Below, in pieces: positions 42,007 through 50,795 of a stretch of 57,592 nucleotides of DNA; position 1 is the first letter of the stretch; each line of letters begins with the position of its first letter. Position numbers and translations under genes: made by a program. This DNA comes from an uncultured Prevotella sp. GTDB lineage: Bacteria > Bacteroidota > Bacteroidia > Bacteroidales > Bacteroidaceae. Location: contig CABUHE010000009.1 in assembly GCA_902491375.1 (NCBI GenBank), positions 1 through 57,592 on the forward strand, in the 5' to 3' direction. The notes under the pieces were generated by a model. The model saw only the letters and a program-made list of their open reading frames with translations, was not told the DNA's origin and ran no database searches.

Positions 42007-42708
42007 TCATAGTCCGTCAGTGCGGAATGATTCTTGTGCGTAAGGTTCGGTTACAATTTTTCCATCGAAAAGATGTATAGTCCTATGGGCTATCTTTGCG
42101 TCGTGTTCGTTGTGTGTAACCATCACTATTGACGTGCCGTCTTGATTAAGTTCGGTCAGTAGGCGCATAACTTCGGCTCCGTTTTTCGAGTCGAGATTAC
42201 CTGTCGGCTCGTCGGCCAGTATCAGTTTTGGGCCGAATACAACGGCTCTTGCTATGGCTACTCTCTGCTGCTGACCGCCCGATAGCTGGTGTGGAAAGTG
42301 CTTTGCGCGGTGAGTTATGCCCATGCGTTTCATTACTTCCTGTACCTTCTGTTTTCTTTCTGTCCTACCTACTTTTAGATAAGTTAGTGGCAGCTCGATG
42401 TTCTCCTCGACATTAAGCTCGTCAATGAGGTTGAAACTTTGGAATACAAAGCCAATCTGTCCCTTGCGTATGCCAGTGCGGTCTTTCTCTTTCAGCAGCG
42501 ACACATCCTGTCCGTCAAGCCAGTATTGTCCTGATGTGGGGTTGTCCAGCAGTCCGAGAATGTTCAGTAATGTGGATTTACCGCATCCCGAAGGCCCCAT
42601 TATGGCTACAAACTCACCGTCTTCCACGCTGAATGTTACGTTGTCAAGTGCTATAGTCTCCACCTCATCAGTGCGGAACGACTTGCAAAGATTTTCTACT
42701 TTAATCAT
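42007..42708 (-). CDS. ABC transporter ATP-binding protein (MacB/LolD type)
   Basis: A 233-residue ATPase with Walker A GPSGCGKST (about residues 39-47), Q-loop FVFQSFNLIDELNVEENIELPL, signature LSGGQQQRVAIARA, Walker B LILADEPTGNLDSKNG and His switch VTHNEHDA. It is the energising subunit for FtsX-type permeases of the MacB/LolD class. It is the last gene of the minus-strand operon (TolC, adaptor, two permeases, ATPase), 110 nt after the second permease. The tail EPYAQESFRTDGL carries no additional domain. Confidence 0.95.
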   Translation of the reverse strand: MIKVENLCKSFRTDEVETIALDNVTFSVEDGEFVAIMGPSGCGKSTLLNILGLLDNPTSGQYWLDGQDVSLLKEKDRTGIRKGQIGFVFQSFNLIDELNVEENIELPLTYLKVGRTERKQKVQEVMKRMGITHRAKHFPHQLSGGQQQRVAIARAVVFGPKLILADEPTGNLDSKNGAEVMRLLTELNQDGTSIVMVTHNEHDAKIAHRTIHLFDGKIVTEPYAQESFRTDGL

Positions 42709-42818
42709 ATTCTGTTCTTTTTATGCTTCCTCATAGCTTTTACATTATTCAGAAGCTTAGTTTATTTAAATTGTTACTGTTTTTTATTCTCAATGCCTGT
42801 TCTTCAGACTTTACTTGT

Positions 42819-45200
42819 CTATTCATTCTTCAGGTATTTCACAGGGTTACTGTTTGCCGTGCGGTAAGAGTTTAGAGCTACGGTTGTTGCAATAACAGAC
42901 AGCACAGCAAATATTCCTAAGGCAAAGAGCCAAAGACTCATATTGGTCTTCACGCTGAAATCCTCAAGCCATTTGCCTGCCGCCATTCTGGCAAGTATAG
43001 CCCCGACTATTGCTGACGGAGTGGCCGTCATCAGCACATTCCCAAGCATCATGCGCAACACATTTATTGCGGTTGCGCCGTTCACTTTGCGTATGGCTAT
43101 TTCCTTGCTTCGCCTCTGCATCTCGTCGTTTACGTAGCCTATAAGTCCCAGCAGAGCTATAAGCAACGCGCATATTCCGGCTGTCATTACAGCCGAGCGG
43201 AAATGTTTCACGCTGTCATAATATGTGTTCAGTTGTCGTGCATAGCTGTCCACGATGATTGTTTCGTCTGGATATAGCTGTTGCAACCGTTGCTGTACGG
43301 TCTGCATATTGTCTGCTGTAAGATTGTGAAACTTCAGCAAAAAATAGTTTATATAGCCCCCGTAGGGTTCTGAATAGAACATCATTGTGGGGCGGTAGTT
43401 TTCATCGAGCGCCGTATTTGGGTGGAAATTGTCGTATATTCCTACAATTGTGAACAGGTCTTTACTCGTCTGACTGTGTTCCGTTATCTGTATTTTGTGT
43501 CCTGTTACATCTTCCCATCCCTTCTCGTTCTTCAGCTTTTGGGCGAAGTCGGGGCTTACCATCATCTCTTTCAGACTGTCGCTGTTGGCATTGAAGCCAC
43601 GTCCCTGCTTGAGCTTTATGCCCAACATGTCAAGATAGTTGGCGCCGGCCATGTACAGGTCGGTGGCATTAAACAGCTCTTCTCCAGTTTCAGGGTCAAT
43701 AATGTTGTTGCCGCTTCTACTTGAAAATATTGGCGATGTTATGGCTGTCCAGTCCTCAATCTCCGGCATATTGTTTAGTTCTGTAACCATGGCGTTACGC
43801 TTCTCTCCCTTTATCTGGTTTACGTTGACTATCGCGAGGCGGTCATACGAGTAGCCGAGGTCAAAGTCAACGAGCTTGGAATATTGCCTGTTGACAACCA
43901 GCAGCAGGCATATAAGGAAACTGACGAACACAAACTGCACTGCCAAAAGTGCCATTTTCCACCGCTTGCGGTTCTCGGTGAAGTTGCGGAAAGCCGTCGC
44001 TACAGGTACGGCATTGTAGATTTTGCCTGGCAGCAGGGCACTTACAATGAACACAACTATCAGCAAAATAAGGAGAAACAGTGTGCCCTTGCTTGTGAAA
44101 AGTGAGCTTACCGGGGCCGACAGCAGCGTCTGTATAGAGCCTTTGCAGACGTATATCAGTGCTGCGGCCAGCACCATTGCCAGCACTATATGTACCAGAG
44201 TTTCGGCTATTGTTATGCCAAATATGTTTCGTGGCATAGCTCCGTAGCATTTTCTTACGGCCATTTCGCGTCCTCTTGTAACCGTGTTGCCAATCACAAT
44301 AAGCAGATAGTTGAGCACGCTTGCCGCAAGAATCACCACCGCTAAAATCATCATCATCAGGAACGTCTGCTTGAAGTAACTGTCCTCTTGATGATATTTT
44401 GATATGGGTGTGAAATTCAGCGAGAATTTTATCTCATTCTTTTCAAGGTCCGGAATAAACTTGTTTATTATTCCGTTCACCTTATTGTCAAAGTCGCTTA
44501 GCTCAGGATTGCATCCTTTGTTTACTTTTATGAATGAGTAGTAACTGTCATTGCCCCACATGTTGTCCTGTCCGTCATAGCTGAAGCTGCGCTGAGTAGT
44601 CATTGAGAGCATTACGTCATAGTCGTGGAAGGACGAGTTCCACGGATAGTCTTCATACACGGCGCCGACAGTCATCGTCAGTCCCGGGATGGATGTACAC
44701 TCCAACTTGCGTCCTATCACGTCGCCGCCCATACGCTCGGCCAATGTCCTTGATACAAGACAGTAATACGGCTTTTCCAACACCTCGTCGGTGTTGCCGT
44801 CTAATATCTTTGTCGGGAACATCTTGAAGAAACACGAGTCAACAACGTATATGTTGCCTTTTACGCGCCGTTCGCTGTCGATTTTTATCTCTTCATCAAA
44901 ACTTAAGGGATTTATTCTGGTGGCAGTTTCTATTTCGGGGATATATTTTTTCAGCGTCGTGGCTATTCCTCCCGACGTGTTGCCATATATGGCTTCCGGG
45001 TCAGAGCCTCGACTTATCTTCTCGCTTATGCGGTATATGCGGTCGTGGTCGGGGTAGCAAGTGTCATATTCGTCCTCATACCACAGTTTGGCTATAAGCA
45101 CTGACGCAAGCGCAAAGCCTATGCCGAGGCACAATATCTTTATTATGTTGTGCTGTCCCTTGCGTGTCAGGTTCTTTAATGCCATTTTGATGTTGTTCAT
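42819..45200 (-). CDS. FtsX/MacB-type ABC transporter permease (second)
   Basis: A 793-residue integral membrane protein with an N-terminal helix (about 20-42), a periplasmic MacB_PCD domain (about 45-275), helices at about 285, 335 and 380 forming one FtsX block, a second periplasmic domain, and a final FtsX block near residues 670-785, ending NSNPVKYLKNE. Double-length permeases like this (two FtsX units) are typical of Bacteroidetes. It is paralogous to the gene just upstream (45271), sharing RGREMAVRKCYGA / RSKEIAIRKVNGA motifs. The two probably form a heterodimer energised by the ATPase downstream. Confidence 0.93.
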   Translation of the reverse strand: MNNIKMALKNLTRKGQHNIIKILCLGIGFALASVLIAKLWYEDEYDTCYPDHDRIYRISEKISRGSDPEAIYGNTSGGIATTLKKYIPEIETATRINPLSFDEEIKIDSERRVKGNIYVVDSCFFKMFPTKILDGNTDEVLEKPYYCLVSRTLAERMGGDVIGRKLECTSIPGLTMTVGAVYEDYPWNSSFHDYDVMLSMTTQRSFSYDGQDNMWGNDSYYSFIKVNKGCNPELSDFDNKVNGIINKFIPDLEKNEIKFSLNFTPISKYHQEDSYFKQTFLMMMILAVVILAASVLNYLLIVIGNTVTRGREMAVRKCYGAMPRNIFGITIAETLVHIVLAMVLAAALIYVCKGSIQTLLSAPVSSLFTSKGTLFLLILLIVVFIVSALLPGKIYNAVPVATAFRNFTENRKRWKMALLAVQFVFVSFLICLLLVVNRQYSKLVDFDLGYSYDRLAIVNVNQIKGEKRNAMVTELNNMPEIEDWTAITSPIFSSRSGNNIIDPETGEELFNATDLYMAGANYLDMLGIKLKQGRGFNANSDSLKEMMVSPDFAQKLKNEKGWEDVTGHKIQITEHSQTSKDLFTIVGIYDNFHPNTALDENYRPTMMFYSEPYGGYINYFLLKFHNLTADNMQTVQQRLQQLYPDETIIVDSYARQLNTYYDSVKHFRSAVMTAGICALLIALLGLIGYVNDEMQRRSKEIAIRKVNGATAINVLRMMLGNVLMTATPSAIVGAILARMAAGKWLEDFSVKTNMSLWLFALGIFAVLSVIATTVALNSYRTANSNPVKYLKNE

Positions 45201-45270
45201 CTTCTTATGCTTTGTTTAGTGATATTCATTGTTTTCTTCTTGCCACAGTATCGTCTTCAGATACAAATGT

Positions 45271-47631
45271 TTACTCCTGTCTGATGTTCTTCACCGGGTT
45301 TTCGTTGCTTGCAATCCAGCTCTGCACGGCCACGGCGGCAAAACTGATGAGCATGACGATAGCGCCTGCTGCAATAATCCACGGCCACCATACTATTCGG
45401 TAGCTGTATTGCTCAATCCATTCTGACATGAAATGCACAACTATCGGCACTGCAATTACGAATGCTATGCCTACGTAGAGCATGAATGTGCGTATCAGCC
45501 GCAGGCGTATCTGGTTGCCGGTAGAGCCGAACACCTTGCGTATGGCTATCTCCCTTGCGCGCTGCTGTATGAAGTATGTCGACATAGCAACAAGTCCGAG
45601 CAGCGAAATGATGATGGCGATGACGGCGAAGAGCGACACGATTTTTGTTGTGCGCAACTCCTGCTCGAAGCGTGCCTGTACAAACTTGTCTACGAACGGC
45701 GAACCGGATTCGTCAATGTCTTCGTGGAAAACTTCCTTATATACATCCTTTATCTTGGCGTATGCCTCTATCGGGTCGCCGCTTACGAGTATCGATATGT
45801 TCCACGGCTCCTTTATGTTGTTACACACCTGCACGAGCAGAGGGTGCTGTTCTTCGAGTATGTTGCGTATGCGGAAGTCGTTGAGCACGCCGCCGAACTG
45901 CGCTTCCTTTCCAAAGCAGCCAAACCTTATCTGGTCGTAGCGGTTGCTGAGATGCCTGTCCGTAGGTTTCATCTGCAATGCCTCCAGAGCCATGTCGTTA
46001 AGATATACAATGCTGTCGCCTTTGGCGTGCAGGTCGTTTTTCAGCGTGAGGCCGTATATCTTCATCATTTCGGTTGTGCCGCAGATAAACTGAAACGGCC
46101 ATTCACGTTTCTCCCCGTCAAACGTTACAGTGTTGTTGTTGCCGCCGGTAGCCGGAGTTCCGTATGACGGTGCAACCGCCTTTACGAATGGCAGGGTGCG
46201 CAGTCGGTCTTCAAACTCGCCCGAATGCAGGCTGGTGAATTCATCGGGATACTCTATGCAGATAATGTTCTCTGTATTGAAGCCCAGCGGTGCCTTTATC
46301 AGGTGTAGCATCTGTATCGACATTATCACGGCGCATGCCAGCATGACGATGGTTATTATGTTCTGCACCGTGATGAAAACGCGCGAGAATATCATCTTGG
46401 TGTGCTTGCGGAACGTGCCGCGCACCACCTCGATAGGCTTCACCCGTGACAGTATTGTGGCCGGAAGCGCGCCGGCGGCGAGGCTCACCAGCAGGATGAA
46501 AGCCAGCATTATGCCGACCGCCTGCGGACTTGCAAGCAGGCTGATGTCTAGCTTCTTGTCTAGCAGCTGACTTGCGTAAGGCGTGCAGATGCAGGCAAAC
46601 GCCACGGCTATGAGCATAGAGATGACGCACATCACTAATGATTCTTTGAACATGTTTACGCCGACTGCGCCTTTTGTACAACCGAATAGTCGCCGTGTTG
46701 CCATCTCTCTTGCGCGGTAACCGCTCTGTGCTACGGTCAGGTTTACATAGTTCATTATTGAGAAAAGAAGTATCGCAATGCCGACGGCGAACAGTATCTT
46801 GACCAAAGTAGGATTGCCCATTTGCAACATAAAGGCATCCAGACCTGAAAAATACAGTTTGTCGAGGCGTGTGATGATAGGGTGGAATCCTTTAATAAAG
46901 AACGTCTGGAAGTAGGCGTCTACGTCTTTCTGCTTTGCGGCGAAGTCGCAGCCTTCATGCACCTGTACGAACGATGACGTGCCGGCCATGTTGACCATGT
47001 TCGGAAAATTCTCGTCCTTGTTTGCAAGGTTGGTGCAAAATGAGAAGTCGATAACGCCCTGTATGTCTTTGTGTATTATGGTATTGTCGAAGTCTTTAAC
47101 CACGCCCGTAATGCGGAAATGACTGTTGTCGGCTGTCGTAAGGGTGCGTCCTACTACTTCCGCATCGCCGAACAGGCGGCGTGCAGTGCTCTCCGTCAGC
47201 ACGATGTTGCCCTTCTGGCTGAGGCAGTTGGCACGGTTGCCTTGCAGTAAGGGAAAGTCAAACATCGAGAAAAATGTCGAGTCGGCCTGCAAGACATAGA
47301 TATTGAGAAAGTTGTCTTTCTCCTTCAGTTTCAGGCTTCCTGCCGTAAAACCGCACGTCTGCTCTATTTCCGGGTATCGTGAACGCAGGTATCGCAGCAC
47401 TACATGGTGGCAGTCGGCTGTTCGCCTGTCACGATCGTCCATGCTCATGCCTATGTTGTATATGCGCTTTGACTTACTGTGTTGTTGGTCGATGCTGAAC
47501 TCCTGCCATGTGTACAGTCCTATGATGATGACGAACGTAAGGCTGACGGCCAGTCCGAACATGTTTACCGCCGTGTATGCCTTGTTTCTTGATAGAAACG
47601 TGAAATAGCTTTTAAGGTTGAATTTGCCCAT
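45271..47631 (-). CDS. FtsX/MacB-type ABC transporter permease (first)
   Basis: A 786-residue membrane protein with the same layout as its neighbour: N-terminal helix, MacB_PCD periplasmic domain, FtsX block with YRAREMATRRLFGCTKGAVG, second periplasmic domain, and a C-terminal FtsX block with AREIAIRKVFGSTGNQIRLRL, ending NENPVKNIRQE. It lies 70 nt upstream of the second permease on the minus strand. Between it and the adaptor gene are 269 nt of non-coding DNA holding repeat copy 5, so the operon is interrupted by that element. Its DNA is more GC-rich than most of the window. Confidence 0.93.
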   Translation of the reverse strand: MGKFNLKSYFTFLSRNKAYTAVNMFGLAVSLTFVIIIGLYTWQEFSIDQQHSKSKRIYNIGMSMDDRDRRTADCHHVVLRYLRSRYPEIEQTCGFTAGSLKLKEKDNFLNIYVLQADSTFFSMFDFPLLQGNRANCLSQKGNIVLTESTARRLFGDAEVVGRTLTTADNSHFRITGVVKDFDNTIIHKDIQGVIDFSFCTNLANKDENFPNMVNMAGTSSFVQVHEGCDFAAKQKDVDAYFQTFFIKGFHPIITRLDKLYFSGLDAFMLQMGNPTLVKILFAVGIAILLFSIMNYVNLTVAQSGYRAREMATRRLFGCTKGAVGVNMFKESLVMCVISMLIAVAFACICTPYASQLLDKKLDISLLASPQAVGIMLAFILLVSLAAGALPATILSRVKPIEVVRGTFRKHTKMIFSRVFITVQNIITIVMLACAVIMSIQMLHLIKAPLGFNTENIICIEYPDEFTSLHSGEFEDRLRTLPFVKAVAPSYGTPATGGNNNTVTFDGEKREWPFQFICGTTEMMKIYGLTLKNDLHAKGDSIVYLNDMALEALQMKPTDRHLSNRYDQIRFGCFGKEAQFGGVLNDFRIRNILEEQHPLLVQVCNNIKEPWNISILVSGDPIEAYAKIKDVYKEVFHEDIDESGSPFVDKFVQARFEQELRTTKIVSLFAVIAIIISLLGLVAMSTYFIQQRAREIAIRKVFGSTGNQIRLRLIRTFMLYVGIAFVIAVPIVVHFMSEWIEQYSYRIVWWPWIIAAGAIVMLISFAAVAVQSWIASNENPVKNIRQE

Positions 47632-47753
47632 ATCCTATGTTGTTGTTTTGTTTCGTTTTACATGCGCCTTGCAGCCCTTTCCAGTGCTGTTTGCCGCGTT
47701 TGTTCTGTTGTTTTATAACTGCTTTATTGTCAGGTGGTTACGCAGTGCGTTGT

Positions 47754-47841
47754 AAAAGGCCGTCTTTTGGCCTCTGAAAGGTTACCTTTTACAGCCTGAA
47801 AGACCGTGTTTTGCAGTGCAAAAGGCCACCTTTTGCATTAT
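47754..47841 (+). repeat. 4 x 22-bp intergenic repeat element, copy 5
   Basis: Units start at 47754, 47776, 47798 and 47820. All carry (C/G)TTTT at positions 11-15. It lies inside the efflux operon, 60 nt past the adaptor stop codon and about 120 nt before the first permease start (both genes on the minus strand). Confidence 0.88.
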
Positions 47842-47900
47842 GCCTTTGCGGCTGTCGCCATATTGATGGCGTTTCCTAATGCCGCCGCAGACGTTGAAGG

Positions 47901-49157
47901 TTACTGTTCGAGCACAAGTATTTCGTTGTTCTTATAGCCCTCATATCCGCTCACGATTACCTGTTCGCCCGGCTCAAGACCTTCAAGCACCTCATAATAC
48001 TGCGGGTTCTGCCGCCCTATGCGTATCTTGCGCCTGTAAGCCTTGCGCCCGTCCTTGTCGAGAACGAATATCCACGAGCCGCCCGTCACGCTGTAAAACG
48101 TGCCTTTAGGTATGATTATTGCCTTTTTAGACTCGCCCAGTTGCAGGTCAACGTAGTAGGTCTGTCCCGTGCGTATGTTCTTGGGGCGTGCGCCGCTGAA
48201 GGTGAAGTCTATCTTGAAGCGGCCCTCGCGCACCTCTGGATACACCTTGCGCACGGTCAGGCGGTATTTCCTGCCGTTCTGCTCGAACGTGGCCGACAGT
48301 CCGGCATGCACGCGGTCTATGTAGTGCTCGTCTACCTGCGCCTCCACCTTGTAGTCGCTCAGGTCGTTGATGACGCCTATTTTCTGTCCCGGCGATATGC
48401 TTTGGCCGAGTTCAACGTCGAGCAGGCCAATCTCGCCGTCTATGGTCGAGCGCACGTTGAGCCTTGCCTTGCGCTCGCGCACCAGCTCTACGTTCTTGCG
48501 CATCGACGCCAGGTCTGATGTCATCTGCTCCACCTGCGAGCGGTTAAGCTCATTGGTCTTCTTCAGTCTTTGCTTTATCAGCTTCTCCTTCTGTACCGCC
48601 AGCTCATATTCCTCTTTGGCTTTCAGATAGTCTTCGCGCGAGTTCAGCTCCTCTTTTTGTAGTGCAGCCTGATGGTTGTAGGCTCTGTGCTTGGTCTTTA
48701 CGTCCATGCTCAGCTGCAACGCCTCGTTGCTGTTGTTCAGCTGGTCCTGCTCCATTGACAGGCGCGTGCTGCGCAGCATGTTCTGCTTCTCGGCCAGTTC
48801 GCTCTCGGCGTTGAGTATCTCAAGGTCGAGGTTTGAGTTGCTCAGGCGTATTATCACGTCGCCCTTGCTGACGTGGGCGCCTTCCTCTTTCACCTTTTCG
48901 AGTACTATGCCGCCTTCTTCCGACGATATCTGTACCACCTGTATCGGCACTACGCTGCCGTCAACGCTTACGTAGTCGTCAAACTGTGCGTTGCTGACCT
49001 TGCCAATGCTGAGGCCGCGGCGGTCAACACGCAGCGTCGAAGTGAAGTTCATTGTGCCCAGCCATATCAGCAGTGCTATTATAAATGCGCCTGCGCCTGC
49101 CCATGGCCAGTATTTCTTCGGAATCCAATATTTCTTCTGTTTCAGTTTGATGTCCAT
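47901..49157 (-). CDS. Efflux periplasmic adaptor (HlyD/MacA-like membrane fusion protein)
   Basis: A 418-residue adaptor with an N-terminal cytosolic basic stretch, one transmembrane helix (about residues 20-38), a barrel-sandwich half (about 60-105, GSVVPIQVVQISSEEGGIVLEKVKEEGAHVSKGD-type lipoyl strand), a long coiled-coil hairpin (about 110-235), and beta-barrel and membrane-proximal domains ending SGYEGYKNNEILVLEQ. It bridges the FtsX permeases and the TolC channel. Its start overlaps the end of the TolC gene by 16 nt, so the two are translationally coupled. Confidence 0.93.
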   Translation of the reverse strand: MDIKLKQKKYWIPKKYWPWAGAGAFIIALLIWLGTMNFTSTLRVDRRGLSIGKVSNAQFDDYVSVDGSVVPIQVVQISSEEGGIVLEKVKEEGAHVSKGDVIIRLSNSNLDLEILNAESELAEKQNMLRSTRLSMEQDQLNNSNEALQLSMDVKTKHRAYNHQAALQKEELNSREDYLKAKEEYELAVQKEKLIKQRLKKTNELNRSQVEQMTSDLASMRKNVELVRERKARLNVRSTIDGEIGLLDVELGQSISPGQKIGVINDLSDYKVEAQVDEHYIDRVHAGLSATFEQNGRKYRLTVRKVYPEVREGRFKIDFTFSGARPKNIRTGQTYYVDLQLGESKKAIIIPKGTFYSVTGGSWIFVLDKDGRKAYRRKIRIGRQNPQYYEVLEGLEPGEQVIVSGYEGYKNNEILVLEQ

Positions 49158-50470
49158 AGCGGTTCGTTGTTTATGTAGTATTTTACGAGTTTTCCCCTTA
49201 TAGCGAGCAGCATTCTCAGTTGCAGCAGCGTTATGCTGCTTTCGAGATAAGTCTGCGCCGCCTCGTGTATGTCGAATGTCGAGAGCATGCCCTCTTCATA
49301 TTTACGGTATGACAGACGGTAGGCAAGCGAGTCGGCAGACATCTTTATCTCCATCTGTCTCACTTCCTTCTGGTAGCCCTCATAGTCAGTTACGGCCTGT
49401 ATGGCGGCGTCGTTCAGCTTGCGCCTTGTGTCTTGCGCGTTTAGTCTTGATAGCTGATAGTCGGCTTTGGCGCGTTTGACCGAGCTCCATGTGGAAGGAG
49501 AGAAGATGGGGATTGAGAGTGTCAGATAGACATATTCGCCCAGGTTGTTGCGGAACTGCGACCTGAACGGCAGTCTGTCTTGACGTTGAGAGAGAGTTAT
49601 ATTATAGTTGGTTGACACGCCTGCGCCCAATGACAGCTGCGGCAACAGGTTTGCGCGTCTTATTTTCCATTCAAGTCTGGCTTTCTCAACGTCGGCGTCG
49701 GCCATTATTATGTCGGGTTTGCTGTCAAGCGCCGTGCTGTTTACGGTAAGTCCGGCGGGCAGCAGTGTCGTCAGTGCAGCTATCGAGCAGTCGGGGCATA
49801 GAGTGTCGGCTGCCGGATAGTTCATCGCCGTCTTCAGTGCAAGCAGTGCGGTGCGTGCCAGGTTTTTCTGGTGCAGCAGGTTGTAGTCGTCCTCAGCTAC
49901 AAGGCTCTCCATCTGTGCCACGTCGGGCCGGCTCTTCTCGCCCAGCTCGTATAACTTGCGTGTCTTTGCCAGCAGGGCTTTCGAGTCGGCCAGCTTTCTG
50001 TCGGTCAGCTCTATCGACTTTATGGCGTACACGGCGTCGACAAACTTCTGCATAACGTCTATTGCCTTGTCGTCCTTGGCCTTTTGCAGCGCCGTGGCCG
50101 ATGTGTTCTTGGTTATGCGCGCCATGCGGAACGCGTTCCACGTCTGTCCCCAGTCTATGACAGGCATTGACGCTAATATCTGGTAGCCGTTGTTAAAGGT
50201 GGTTACGTTGTTGTACGTGTTGGTCTCCGGGTCGATGTTTCGTCCCCAGTTGTATTGTCCGCCCACCTGAGCCGAGACGCTTGGCAGGAAGTCGAGCAGC
50301 GAGGTGCGGTATTCCGTCATGGCCTGCTTCTGCTCTATGCGCTCGCGGCTTACTTCTGTGGCATGCTCGATTGCGTAGCTTATGCAGCGGTCGAGCGACC
50401 ATTCCTGTTGCGCGCCTGCGGTCCCGGTGCAGGCAAGGGCAAGTGTAATTATGGCAATTTTCATCTTCAT
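49142..50470 (-). CDS. TolC-type outer-membrane efflux channel
   Basis: A 442-residue outer-membrane efflux protein with a signal peptide (ending GTAGAQ) and two OEP repeats of long helices, e.g. YRTSLLDFLPSVSAQVGGQYNWGRN and WKIRRANLLPQLSLGAGVSTNYN. The start is at 50470 (MKMKIAI) or 50464 (MKIAI). It is the first gene of the efflux operon. A sigma-54-type promoter ends about 14 nt before the start, so the transcript would have almost no leader. The neighbouring NtrC-type regulator is divergent and is the likely activator. The exported substrate is unknown. Confidence 0.93.
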   Translation of the reverse strand: MKMKIAIITLALACTGTAGAQQEWSLDRCISYAIEHATEVSRERIEQKQAMTEYRTSLLDFLPSVSAQVGGQYNWGRNIDPETNTYNNVTTFNNGYQILASMPVIDWGQTWNAFRMARITKNTSATALQKAKDDKAIDVMQKFVDAVYAIKSIELTDRKLADSKALLAKTRKLYELGEKSRPDVAQMESLVAEDDYNLLHQKNLARTALLALKTAMNYPAADTLCPDCSIAALTTLLPAGLTVNSTALDSKPDIIMADADVEKARLEWKIRRANLLPQLSLGAGVSTNYNITLSQRQDRLPFRSQFRNNLGEYVYLTLSIPIFSPSTWSSVKRAKADYQLSRLNAQDTRRKLNDAAIQAVTDYEGYQKEVRQMEIKMSADSLAYRLSYRKYEEGMLSTFDIHEAAQTYLESSITLLQLRMLLAIRGKLVKYYINNEPLWTSN

Positions 50471-50483
50471 ACGCTATAATATT

Positions 50484-50499
50484 TGCCAAAACCGTGCCA
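50484..50499 (-). promoter_or_regulatory. Sigma-54 (RpoN) promoter of the efflux operon
   Basis: On the minus strand TGGCACG-GTTT-TGGCA has GG and GC at the -24/-12 spacing and differs from the TGGCACG-N4-TTGCA consensus at one base. The inferred start site is about 50473, only 3-9 nt before the TolC start codon. The adjacent NtrC-type regulator gene supports the assignment. Confidence 0.75.
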
Positions 50500-50554
50500 A
50501 AACATGTATGTTTCTGATTATCAGAATGATACGTAAAATGCGCATTTCGGGCAT

Positions 50555-50592
50555 TGTCTAAAAATTGGACAGTGGTATATAAAAATTGGACA
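50555..50592. promoter_or_regulatory. Paired activator-like binding sites upstream of the sigma-54 promoter
   Basis: TGTCTAAAAATTGGACA (50555-50571) and TATATAAAAATTGGACA (50576-50592) agree at 15 of 17 positions and start 21 bp apart, i.e. on the same face of the helix. The first has TGTC-N9-GACA dyad symmetry. They lie about 80-120 bp upstream of the inferred efflux transcription start, the usual place for enhancer sites of sigma-54 activators. Confidence 0.6.
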
Positions 50593-50735
50593 GCAGGCAT
50601 GATTAAGGCCGTAAAATCAGTTATTACCGCCGGTTTTGTGGCTGCATGAAGTGCGGGATGCAGGCTGATAAAGCCGGGCAAGGCACACGGAAGCACGCAG
50701 GAGCAGCATTATTTGTCGGTATCTGAAAATTTTAG

Positions 50736-50752
50736 TGTCTAAAAACTTTACA
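50736..50752. promoter_or_regulatory. Third activator-like site at the regulator promoter
   Basis: TGTCTAAAAACTTTACA agrees with the first site (50555) at 14 of 17 positions and ends just before the -33 element of the regulator gene. Together with the other sites and a perfect palindrome TTCTGATTATCAGAA at 50512-50526, it fills the 325-nt divergent region (50471-50795), which contains no gene. Confidence 0.45.
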
Positions 50753-50756
50753 GGCT

Positions 50757-50788
50757 CTTGTTTTTGTCGGTTATACAATCTATCTTTG
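50757..50788 (+). promoter_or_regulatory. Housekeeping-type promoter of the regulator-kinase genes
   Basis: CTTG (50757-50760), 20-nt spacer and TATCTTTG (50781-50788). The start codon at 50796 is only 7 nt past the -7 box, so the message should be leaderless or nearly so. Confidence 0.65.
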
Positions 50789-50795
50789 CATTTAA

